A stretch of DNA of 5,701 bases, taken from the NCBI GenBank assembly GCA_022360735.1, contig JAKSCF010000621.1, positions 1 to 5,701 on the forward strand. The letters run 5' to 3'. The DNA comes from Clostridia bacterium. Lineage in GTDB: Bacteria; Bacillota_A; Clostridia; Peptostreptococcales; JAAYPU01. Under the pieces are notes generated by a model. It worked only from the letters and a program-made list of their open reading frames with translations, did not search any database and was not told where the DNA came from. Shown here piece after piece: positions 1 to 5,297 of this stretch. Numbering within the stretch: the first letter of the stretch is position 1; each line of letters starts with the position of its first letter. The translations under genes and the position numbers were made by a program.

Positions 1-66
1 ATTAATGCACAAATTGTATTGTAGCAAAGTAGTTTTTGTAGACCCCTTATGTCTGGATTATTGTTC

Positions 67-105
67 GGGAGCTGCGTGGTGTAAAATATACACCACACAT
101 CTCCC
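67..105. repeat. 17-bp imperfect inverted repeat (hairpin) upstream of hemW
   Basis: Arms at 67-83 and 89-105 pair over 17 positions with two mismatches, around a 5-nt AAATA loop. The loop-proximal nine pairs, GTGGTGTA with TACACCAC plus flanking, are perfect. No T-run follows on either strand, so it is not a canonical intrinsic terminator. It could be a small mobile-repeat remnant, an RNA processing hairpin or a terminator of an unseen upstream gene that has decayed. No gene is visible around it. Confidence 0.7.
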
Positions 106-140
106 TGAGTTAGTAATAGGTTATGTGCATAGCTGTAAGA

Positions 141-160
141 AGAAAAGGTTAGAAAAGGTA
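141..160. repeat. 10-bp tandem duplication
   Basis: The unit AGAAAAGGTT at 141-150 is followed directly by AGAAAAGGTA at 151-160, identical at nine of ten positions. It lies in the non-coding stretch before hemW and is probably a simple slippage duplication. No function is inferred. Confidence 0.6.
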
Positions 161-199
161 GATTTTGTTGTACAAAATCTCAATCTGTCCCCTGTTTCA
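160..199. repeat. Small palindrome with C-rich tail, possible REP-like remnant
   Basis: Perfect 9-nt arms AGATTTTGT (160-168) and ACAAAATCT (172-180) flank a 3-nt spacer, and are followed by CAATCTGTCCCCTGTTTC (181-198). The tail resembles, from memory only, CTGTCCCC-type sequences often seen in repeats linked to REP-associated IS200-like transposases. No transposase is present here, so any mobile origin is inference. The element ends two bases before the hemW ribosome binding site. Confidence 0.35.
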
Positions 200-200
200 A

Positions 201-207
201 AAGGAGG
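201..207 (+). promoter_or_regulatory. hemW ribosome binding site, decides the start
   Basis: AAGGAGG lies nine bases before the ATG at 217. An in-frame TTG at 208 would extend the protein by three residues, but it touches the Shine-Dalgarno directly with no spacer, so ATG 217 is chosen. Confidence 0.85.
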
Positions 208-216
208 TTGCTTAAA

Positions 217-1353
217 ATGAAAAAATTAGGATTATACTTGCATTTTCCGTTTTGCGTTAGAAAGTGCAATTATTGTGATTTTCTTTCTTTTGAAATTTCT
301 GATGAAGATGTCTATAGGGATTATGCTGAGGCTGTGGCGTTGGAGTTGGGGAGGTGGAAGGATAAGCTGGGGGGATATGAGGTGGATACGATTTTTTTGG
401 GTGGGGGTACGCCTTCTTTGATGTCGAGTCAGGTGTTGGACAGGATAATAGAAGCTTTGTATGGGTTGAAATTGTCTAAAAAATTGGAATTTACGATTGA
501 GGCCAATCCTAAGACTTTGGACATGGATAAGTTATCCTATTATAGTGCTTCGGGTATCAATCGATTGAGTTTAGGTGTACAATCTTTGGATGATGGAGTG
601 CTTGGTTTTTTAGGTCGAATTCATAATAGAAATGATTTTTTGAAGAATTATGGTGAAGCGCGTAAAGCCGGGTTTGATAATATTAATGTTGATCTGATGT
701 TCGCCATTCCTAACCAAAATATTGACCAATGGATGGATACCGTCAAACAAGCCACTGATCTTCAACCGGAGCATATTTCATTTTACAGTTTAATAATAGA
801 AGAAAATACACCTCTATTTAATAGGAAGGCTTTAGGTGAAATAAAAGAGTTGGATGAGGATATGGATCGAAAGATGTATTGGGGTGCTGTTGATCTGTTG
901 TGTTCAAGAGGTTATGAGCACTATGAGATTTCTAATATGGCAAAAGATTTATATATGTGTCATCATAATATGAAGTATTGGTCAATGGATGAATATATTG
1001 GCATTGGTGCCGGGGCCCATTCATATTTTCAGGGACGGAGATTTAGCAATGAAACAGATTTAAATAAATACATAAAAAATGCAAATAATAATTTAGATAA
1101 TAAAGTATGGGAGCATCAAAATACTAGGAATGACGAGATATCTGAATATATTTTTACAGGGCTAAGAAAAATACAAGGTATTAACTTAGATGATTTTACA
1201 AAGCGTTTTAATTTAAATATATATGACTGCTATAAAGAGCAGATTCATCAATTTGTTTTAGGAAAATGGATGGTAAAAAAGAATAATCAATTAATGTTGA
1301 GCAATAAAGGTTTGGATATATCCAATAGAATAATGTCAGAATTTATTCTATAA
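217..1353 (+). CDS. hemW: Radical-SAM heme chaperone HemW
   Basis: A 378-residue cytoplasmic radical-SAM protein. The cluster motif CxxxCxxC is at C13, C17 and C20 and is followed by D-F. HemW has this hydrophobic residue where true oxygen-independent coproporphyrinogen oxidase HemN has a fourth cysteine. The SAM-binding GGGTPS is at 62-67, with EANP near 95-98, RLSLGVQS at 116-123, HISFYSL at 186-192, YEISN at 236-240 and GIGAGAHSY at 262-270, all typical HemW blocks; a small C-terminal HemN_C-like domain ends the protein. By family knowledge HemW binds heme and passes it to hemoproteins, although it is often mis-annotated as a coproporphyrinogen oxidase. It lies just upstream of hrcA, a frequent arrangement in Firmicutes. 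Its own promoter was not found; it may be read from a gene before the window. Codons around 325-480 are unusually G-rich. Confidence 0.95.
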   Translation: MKKLGLYLHFPFCVRKCNYCDFLSFEISDEDVYRDYAEAVALELGRWKDKLGGYEVDTIFLGGGTPSLMSSQVLDRIIEALYGLKLSKKLEFTIEANPKTLDMDKLSYYSASGINRLSLGVQSLDDGVLGFLGRIHNRNDFLKNYGEARKAGFDNINVDLMFAIPNQNIDQWMDTVKQATDLQPEHISFYSLIIEENTPLFNRKALGEIKELDEDMDRKMYWGAVDLLCSRGYEHYEISNMAKDLYMCHHNMKYWSMDEYIGIGAGAHSYFQGRRFSNETDLNKYIKNANNNLDNKVWEHQNTRNDEISEYIFTGLRKIQGINLDDFTKRFNLNIYDCYKEQIHQFVLGKWMVKKNNQLMLSNKGLDISNRIMSEFIL

Positions 1354-1380
1354 GAAAACCAATAAAGTTGTGTATATAAT

Positions 1381-1410
1381 ATGAAAAAAAATTTTACTAA
1401 CTGTAAAATA
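1381..1410. repeat. Inverted repeat ATTTTAC-N5-GTAAAAT upstream of the hrcA promoter
   Basis: Seven-base arms at 1391-1397 and 1403-1409 flank a 5-nt spacer, with an A-tract (1384-1391) immediately before. The site ends five bases upstream of the hrcA -35 hexamer, where an UP element or activator site would lie. A near-copy occurs at 5104-5132 before dnaJ: the blocks ATGAAAA, ATTTTAC and TGTAAAATA are identical in both and in the same order. It may be a regulator-binding site, a small dispersed repeat or coincidence in AT-rich DNA. Confidence 0.5.
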
Positions 1411-1415
1411 TTGTA

Positions 1416-1444
1416 TTGACAAAAATATATTTTGATGTTAACTT
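1416..1444 (+). promoter_or_regulatory. Sigma-A-type promoter of the hrcA operon
   Basis: A perfect -35 TTGACA lies at 1416-1421. The -10 is weak and its exact register is uncertain: TAACTT at 1439-1444 gives 17-bp spacing and TTAACT at 1438-1443 gives 16 bp. Transcription would start around 1450, just before CIRCE at 1455, the usual arrangement for HrcA repression of hrcA-grpE-dnaK-dnaJ. Confidence 0.7.
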
Positions 1445-1454
1445 AATCATAGAG

Positions 1455-1481
1455 TTAGCACTCGACTCGATAGAGTGCTAA
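1455..1481. promoter_or_regulatory. CIRCE operator (HrcA binding site)
   Basis: TTAGCACTC, nine bases, then GAGTGCTAA: an exact match to the CIRCE consensus. One further G-C pair (1454 with 1482) extends each arm to ten. HrcA dimers bind this site and block transcription at normal temperature. The spacer begins GACTC, repeating the end of the left arm, so the left half could pair in a second, shorter register. The Shine-Dalgarno of hrcA starts at the very next base, so the element also forms a hairpin at the 5' end of the mRNA. No second CIRCE is seen before grpE, dnaK or dnaJ. Confidence 0.98.
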
Positions 1482-1482
1482 C

Positions 1483-1492
1483 AAGAAGGTGA
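1483..1492 (+). promoter_or_regulatory. hrcA ribosome binding site, decides the start
   Basis: AAGAAGGTGA differs at one base from the full anti-Shine-Dalgarno complement AAGGAGGTGA and sits five bases before ATG 1498. The in-frame GTG at 1489 lies inside this site and is therefore rejected as a start. Confidence 0.85.
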
Positions 1493-1497
1493 GTAAA

Positions 1498-2535
1498 ATG
1501 GATTTAAGTGAAAGAAAGCTTAAAATACTGCAGGCCATTATTCAAGATTTCGTTCAATCTGCAGAGCCGGTGGGTTCACGTACTTTATCTAAAAAGTATG
1601 ATCTGGGTATTAGCCCGGCTACAATTAGAAATGAAATGGCAGATTTAGAAGATATGGGATACATCAAGCAGCCTCATACTTCTGCTGGCAGAGTACCTTC
1701 TGATAAAGCTTATAGGCTGTATGTAGATAGTATTATGGATAAGTATATTCTTACAGGTCAGCAAAAAAAGTTGATAAGAGAGAAGATTCTTGATGATTTA
1801 ATTGAATTGGATAAAACCATTCAAAAAGCTTCAAATATTTTGTCTGAGTTAACTCAGCTAACATCATTTGCTCTTACGCCGAAAAATGATGAGAATAAGC
1901 TAAAATACATAAAGCTCGTTCCGGTTGATAATGAGAATGTATTGTTAATGATTGTTACTGAGACAGGCAAGATCAATAATACGGTACTCAAAATAGGTAG
2001 CGGGTATACGGAAGAGAATCTTTTTATGCTTTCAAAGGTACTGACTTACAACTATAAGGGCAGAACCCTGTCTAGTATTACAAAGATGGAGATTATAAAG
2101 GATTTTGAAGAAGACATTGAAACCATGCATAAAATTATGAAAAATGTTATGCCAAACTTTCTATCTACTTTAGAGAGTATGTTGGATGTTCAATTATATA
2201 TGGACGGTCTTACAAATATCTTTTCACTTCCAGAATACTGCAATATTCAAAGGGCAAAAGATTTTATGGAAATGCTCAGTCAGAAAGATCATTTAACCGA
2301 AGTATTGGTCAATAGAGATAGTGGTGTGGTGATTACTATTGGGCAGGAGAATCAAGATAATGAAATGAAGGATTGCAGTTTGATTACTGCAACATATACT
2401 ATTAATGGCGAAGTGGTAGGAAAGCTGGGTGTTATAGGACCTACAAGAATGAAGTATGATGAAGTTACTTCTATTATGGAATATATGACTCACAATATTA
2501 GTAAGGTCTATAAAATTAATGATGATAAAAAATAA
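1498..2535 (+). CDS. hrcA: Heat-inducible transcription repressor HrcA
   Basis: A 345-residue protein, normal HrcA length. The N-terminal winged-helix domain (about 1-75) carries the family signature: EPVGSRTL at 23-30, SPATIRNEMADLE at 39-51 and HTSAGRVPS at 60-68. The central GAF-like and dimerisation region follows, and GVIGPTRM at 311-318 marks the conserved C-terminal block. HrcA binds CIRCE as a dimer; by family knowledge its activity depends on the GroEL/ES chaperonin, so unfolded protein that occupies GroEL releases the operon. Its own gene is the first behind CIRCE, giving autoregulation. Three consecutive in-frame stops (TAA, TGA, TAA) end it at 2533-2541, and grpE starts 22 nt after the first. 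The start is ATG 1498 rather than the upstream GTG. Confidence 0.97.
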   Translation: MDLSERKLKILQAIIQDFVQSAEPVGSRTLSKKYDLGISPATIRNEMADLEDMGYIKQPHTSAGRVPSDKAYRLYVDSIMDKYILTGQQKKLIREKILDDLIELDKTIQKASNILSELTQLTSFALTPKNDENKLKYIKLVPVDNENVLLMIVTETGKINNTVLKIGSGYTEENLFMLSKVLTYNYKGRTLSSITKMEIIKDFEEDIETMHKIMKNVMPNFLSTLESMLDVQLYMDGLTNIFSLPEYCNIQRAKDFMEMLSQKDHLTEVLVNRDSGVVITIGQENQDNEMKDCSLITATYTINGEVVGKLGVIGPTRMKYDEVTSIMEYMTHNISKVYKINDDKK

Positions 2536-2543
2536 TGATAAAT

Positions 2544-2552
2544 AGGTGGTGA
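2544..2552 (+). promoter_or_regulatory. grpE ribosome binding site, decides the start
   Basis: AGGTGGTGA matches AGGAGGTGA at eight of nine bases and ends five bases before ATG 2558, the same spacing as for hrcA. The in-frame GTG 2546, GTG 2549 and ATG 2552 overlap this site, so they are unlikely to be the start. Confidence 0.8.
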
Positions 2553-2557
2553 TGTCC

Positions 2558-3118
2558 ATGGGAAAAGAAACTCTAAATGACAATGCATTGCATGATGAAG
2601 ATATAAACCCATTTGAAACGCAGATGGAAGATGAATCTTCTGAAGATAATACCCAGAAAGAAAATATCCAACAAGACGACCATGAAAAGCTATTACAAGA
2701 AAATTGTGAATTAAACGAGAAGTATATGAGACTGGCAGCTGATTTTCAAAACTTTAAAAGAAGAACTGAAAGTGAAAAGAAAGAAGTATTCAGTTATGCA
2801 AATGAAAAAATTATGATGGATTTACTTTGCGTATTGGATAACTTTGAAAGAGCTATAGGTAGCATAGATGACTCAAAAGAACAAAACTTATCAGACGGCA
2901 TTCGCATGATTTTTAAGCAATTTAATGAAGTGCTTGAAAAGTTTGGTCTAAAAGAAATTGAAACAGAGGATTTACAATTTAATCCAAATTATCATCATGC
3001 TGTGATGAAGGAACCCGTTGAGAATAAAGAGAGTAATATAATTACTGAAACCTTGCAAAAAGGGTATTTGCTTAACGGAAAAGTCATTCGTCCAAGTATG
3101 GTAAAAGTATCAGAATAA
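2558..3118 (+). CDS. grpE: Nucleotide exchange factor GrpE
   Basis: A 186-residue cytoplasmic protein that as a dimer opens the DnaK nucleotide site, releasing ADP and resetting the chaperone. Residues 1-40 are acidic and low in complexity, probably disordered. About 41-95 is the long helix of the dimer stalk, with the conserved RLAADFQNFKRR at 58-69. About 95-130 forms the helical bundle, including LDNFERAI at 93-100. The beta-wing domain that contacts DnaK is at 131-186, with FNPNYHHAV at 141-149, KGYLLNGKVIRPS at 168-180 and a VKV ending. The helical stalk of GrpE is known in other bacteria to act as a thermosensor. It is co-transcribed with hrcA (22-nt gap). Nothing is missing or truncated. 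Confidence 0.97.
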   Translation: MGKETLNDNALHDEDINPFETQMEDESSEDNTQKENIQQDDHEKLLQENCELNEKYMRLAADFQNFKRRTESEKKEVFSYANEKIMMDLLCVLDNFERAIGSIDDSKEQNLSDGIRMIFKQFNEVLEKFGLKEIETEDLQFNPNYHHAVMKEPVENKESNIITETLQKGYLLNGKVIRPSMVKVSE

Positions 3119-3142
3119 AAATTTATAATTTAAAACTATTGA

Positions 3143-3164
3143 TTGTCATTTCGGCAAATAACAA
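3143..3164. repeat. Imperfect palindrome between the dnaK -35 and -10
   Basis: Nine-base arms TTGTCATTT (3143-3151) and AAATAACAA (3156-3164) are complementary except at one position and enclose CGGC. The palindrome begins at the first base of the -35 and stops one base before the -10. An outer pair, AACTATT (3134-3140) and AATAGTT (3177-3183), is perfect over seven bases. This could be an operator or an mRNA hairpin at the grpE-dnaK junction; it matches no operator I can name. Confidence 0.45.
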
Positions 3165-3171
3165 CTAAAAT
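3143..3171 (+). promoter_or_regulatory. Candidate internal sigma-A promoter for dnaK
   Basis: TTGTCA (3143-3148) and TAAAAT (3166-3171) each match consensus at five of six positions and are separated by exactly 17 bp, in the 89-nt gap after grpE. Transcription would start near 3178, giving a roughly 30-nt leader with the dnaK AAGGAGG at 3193-3199. The bases preceding the -35 (3131-3148) align with those preceding the hrcA -35 (1404-1421) with one mismatch and two single-base gaps. There is no CIRCE here, so this promoter would be outside direct HrcA control. Confidence 0.55.
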
Positions 3172-3207
3172 AATTTAATAGTTACAAAATTCAAGGAGGA
3201 AAAGAAA

Positions 3208-5049
3208 ATGGGAAAAGTAATAGGTATCGATTTAGGAACAACTAATTCATGTGTTTCGGTACTTGAAGGCGGTGAACCAACCGTAATACCTAATGTGGAA
3301 GGTAATAGAACCACACCTTCTATCGTAGCATTTGCAAAAAACGGTGAGAGACTTGTAGGTGAGACAGCTAAAAGGCAAGCTGTGACCAATCCAGATAGAA
3401 CAATATTATCGATTAAGAGACATATGGGTTCGGACTATCATGCAGAAATAGATGGAAAAAAACATACGCCTCAAGATATTTCAGCAATGATTTTAATGAA
3501 ATTGAAAGCTGATGCGGAAGCTTACCTAGGTGAAAAAGTGACTGAAGCGGTCATCACCGTACCTGCATATTTTTCAGACAGTCAAAGACAGGCAACAAAA
3601 GATGCCGGTAAAATTGCAGGCTTAGATGTAAAGAGAATTATCAATGAGCCTACTGCTGCATCGTTAGCTTATGGTTTAGATAAAGATGAAGAACATCAAA
3701 AAATATTGGTATATGACTTAGGTGGTGGAACATTTGACGTTTCAATCCTAGAACTGGGTGATGGTGTATTTGAAGTTCTTGCAACCAATGGCAACAATCA
3801 CCTTGGTGGTGACGACTTTGACCAAGTACTTATTGACTTTATTGCAGATGCTTTTGCAAAAGAGCATGGCGTAGATTTAAGAAAAGACAATATGTCGCTG
3901 CAAAGATTAAAAGAGGCAGCGGAAAAAGCAAAAAAAGAGCTTTCTTCAACCCAAACAACCAATGTAAATCTACCCTTTATCACGGCTACGGCAAATGGAC
4001 CGCTTCACTTAAATATGGATATCACCAGAGCAAAATTTGAACAATTGTCCAATAGCTTAGTTGATAAGACCATAGATCCAATGAAAAAAGCACTAAGTGA
4101 TGCCGGTATCAGCAGTTCAGATATTGATAAGGTTATTTTAGTTGGCGGTTCAACTCGAATACCTGCTGTACAAGAAGCTGTTAAGAAAATAACCAATAAA
4201 GATCCACACAAAGGCATTAACCCAGATGAGTGTGTTGCTGTTGGAGCTGCCATTCAGGCGGGTGTGTTGACAGGTGAAGTAAAAGACGTATTACTACTGG
4301 ATGTAACACCATTATCACTAGGTATCGAAACACTAGGCGGTGTATCTACAAGACTTATAGATCGTAACACAACGATTCCTACTAAGAAAAGCCAGGTGTT
4401 CTCTACCGCAGCGGATAATCAAACTTCTGTCGATATCCATGTATTACAAGGTGAAAGAGAAATGGCTTCAGGCAACATTACATTAGGTAGATTCCAATTA
4501 ACCGGTATTCCACCTGCACCAAGAGGTGTTCCTCAAATTGAAGTAACTTTTGACATTGATGCTAATGGTATTGTAAATGTAAGTGCTAAGGATCAAGGCA
4601 CCGGAAAAGAACAAAGTATTACCATTACGGCTTCTACTAATTTAAGTGATGATGAGATTAACGCAAAAGTTAAAGAAGCTGAACAATATGCAGAAGAAGA
4701 TAAGAAAAAGAAAGAATCTGTAGAAGTAAGGAATAAAGCGGATTCATTGGTATATGAAACAGAAAAAGCCTTAAAAGAAGTTGGCGATAAAGTAGACGCT
4801 TCAGAAAAAGAAAAAATTGAAGCGGCTAGAGAAGCTTTGAGTAAAGCACTTGAAGCCGATGACATTGAAGAAATAAAGGCTAAAACTGAAGAATTGACAA
4901 CTTCATTCCATGCATTATCACAAAAAATGTATGAGCAAGCTGCACAAGAACAAGGTGATCAACAAGCACAGGCTGCAGAAGCTAAAACAGACGATGATGT
5001 AGTAGACGCAGACTATGAAGTAGTGGATGACGAAGAAGAAAAAAAATAA
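3208..5049 (+). CDS. dnaK: Chaperone protein DnaK (Hsp70)
   Basis: A 613-residue ATP-dependent chaperone of the cytoplasm. Nucleotide-binding domain: phosphate-1 motif [10 protein letters not shown] at 6-15, catalytic K70, [11 protein letters not shown] at 146-156, phosphate-2 DLGGGTFD at 170-177 and adenosine motif LVGGSTRIP at 311-319. The linker [13 protein letters not shown] is at 360-372. The beta substrate-binding domain runs to about 475, then the helical lid (about 476-585), a Q/A-rich tail and the conserved acidic end [10 protein letters not shown]175 corresponds to E. coli T199, so about 24 residues are absent from the N-terminal domain, as in other Gram-positive DnaKs. AAGGAGG at 3193-3199, eight bases before the ATG, is a strong ribosome site. 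It is probably transcribed from the CIRCE promoter through hrcA-grpE and also from the internal promoter candidate. It is complete, with no unusual substitutions in the motifs. Confidence 0.99.
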   Translation: MGKVIGIDLGTTNSCVSVLEGGEPTVIPNVEGNRTTPSIVAFAKNGERLVGETAKRQAVTNPDRTILSIKRHMGSDYHAEIDGKKHTPQDISAMILMKLKADAEAYLGEKVTEAVITVPAYFSDSQRQATKDAGKIAGLDVKRIINEPTAASLAYGLDKDEEHQKILVYDLGGGTFDVSILELGDGVFEVLATNGNNHLGGDDFDQVLIDFIADAFAKEHGVDLRKDNMSLQRLKEAAEKAKKELSSTQTTNVNLPFITATANGPLHLNMDITRAKFEQLSNSLVDKTIDPMKKALSDAGISSSDIDKVILVGGSTRIPAVQEAVKKITNKDPHKGINPDECVAVGAAIQAGVLTGEVKDVLLLDVTPLSLGIETLGGVSTRLIDRNTTIPTKKSQVFSTAADNQTSVDIHVLQGEREMASGNITLGRFQLTGIPPAPRGVPQIEVTFDIDANGIVNVSAKDQGTGKEQSITITASTNLSDDEINAKVKEAEQYAEEDKKKKESVEVRNKADSLVYETEKALKEVGDKVDASEKEKIEAAREALSKALEADDIEEIKAKTEELTTSFHALSQKMYEQAAQEQGDQQAQAAEAKTDDDVVDADYEVVDDEEEKK

Positions 5050-5059
5050 TTGACTAATA

Positions 5060-5095
5060 AGTCTTAAAGCACCTTTTAGGAGGTGCTTTGAGGCT
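5060..5095 (+). terminator. Stem-loop after dnaK, atypical terminator or processing hairpin
   Basis: Bases 5060-5074 pair with 5081-5095 over 15 positions, including two G-U pairs; the inner nine (AAAGCACCT with AGGTGCTTT) are perfect and the loop is TTTAGG. It begins 11 bases after the dnaK stop. The only T-run is the TTT inside the stem's 3' arm, and no U-tract follows, so efficient intrinsic termination is doubtful. It may cause partial termination or stabilise the dnaK mRNA 3' end, which would lower dnaJ relative to dnaK. The right arm also contains AGGAGGTG, a perfect Shine-Dalgarno sequence that the stem would mask. Confidence 0.5.
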
Positions 5096-5103
5096 GTTAA
5101 TGC

Positions 5104-5132
5104 ATGAAAATATTTTACGTAAATGTAAAATA
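5104..5132. repeat. Inverted repeat TATTTTAC-N6-GTAAAATA in the dnaK-dnaJ gap
   Basis: Eight-base perfect arms lie at 5111-5118 and 5125-5132. The centre also contains the palindrome TTTACGTAAA (5114-5123). This is the near-copy of 1381-1410 before hrcA, sharing the blocks ATGAAAA, ATTTTAC and TGTAAAATA in order with only short gaps. It lies about 40 bases upstream of a candidate dnaJ -35. Confidence 0.5.
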
Positions 5133-5170
5133 AGATTTGCGTAGTTGATATATATGGTCTAAAAAGGTAG

Positions 5171-5199
5171 TTGAAATTATTATGTTAATGTAATAAGAT
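5171..5199 (+). promoter_or_regulatory. Candidate promoter upstream of dnaJ
   Basis: TTGAAA (5171-5176, five of six) and TAAGAT (5194-5199, four of six) are 17 bp apart. A perfect TATAAT also occurs at 5213-5218 but has no recognisable -35 at proper spacing. Either would place a start upstream of or at the edge of the 5221-5273 stem-loop. In DNA this AT-rich such matches arise easily, so confidence is limited. Confidence 0.35.
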
Positions 5200-5220
5200 A
5201 TTCAGCATAAAATATAATAG

Positions 5221-5273
5221 TACCCAGATTATTCACAGTAGATTTTTGTAGTTTATCGTGAATAATTTGGGTA
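5221..5273 (+). repeat. Long 16-bp stem-loop in the dnaJ leader
   Basis: TACCCAGATTATTCAC (5221-5236) pairs with GTGAATAATTTGGGTA (5258-5273) along all 16 positions, with one G-U pair as RNA or one mismatch as DNA, around a 21-nt loop. It ends 11 bases before the purine-rich ribosome site of dnaJ. No U-tract follows. It is not CIRCE. It could be an RNA stability or processing structure or, as DNA, an operator next to the TATAAT at 5213. Confidence 0.7.
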
Positions 5274-5297
5274 ATACTCTAAAGAGGGTGAGATATT
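5273..5297 (+). promoter_or_regulatory. Possible weak hairpin covering the dnaJ start codon
   Basis: AATACTC (5273-5279) can pair with 5290-5297 (GAGATATT, one bulged A), giving seven base pairs that include the first two bases of the UUG start. The ribosome site GAGGGTGA (5284-5291) is mostly in the loop. An AU-rich stem on a heat-shock start codon would suit an RNA thermometer, but pairing this short is easily fortuitous. Confidence 0.25.

Noticed and set aside
5..220. 71-codon open frame upstream of hemW
   Set aside because: It has no ribosome site, runs through two palindromes and a tandem duplication, overlaps the hemW ribosome site and start, and its product has no recognisable domain. 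Non-coding repeat sequence explains it better.
217..1353. Annotation as oxygen-independent coproporphyrinogen III oxidase (HemN)
   Set aside because: The fourth cysteine after the CxxxCxxC motif is replaced by F22, and the conserved blocks and length fit HemW.
1375..1380. Perfect TATAAT in the hrcA leader
   Set aside because: No acceptable -35 lies 16-18 bases upstream and the region is extremely AT-rich. The TTGACA at 1416 next to CIRCE is the better promoter.
1354..1415. Terminator after hemW
   Set aside because: The only inverted repeat here (1391-1409) is AT-only apart from one G-C pair per arm and is not followed by a T-run, so no intrinsic terminator can be supported.
2293..2583. 96-codon minus-strand open frame over the end of hrcA and start of grpE
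   Set aside because: It is antisense to two certain genes, has no ribosome site or family resemblance, and arises from their codon structure. The other minus-strand frames within dnaK and dnaJ were dismissed for the same reason.
5088..5144. Short open frame after dnaK (TTG 5088 or ATG 5100) behind AGGAGGTG
   Set aside because: At most 18 residues, the ribosome site is paired in a hairpin, spacing is poor for both starts, and the frame overlaps the inverted repeat at 5104-5132. No evidence of coding.
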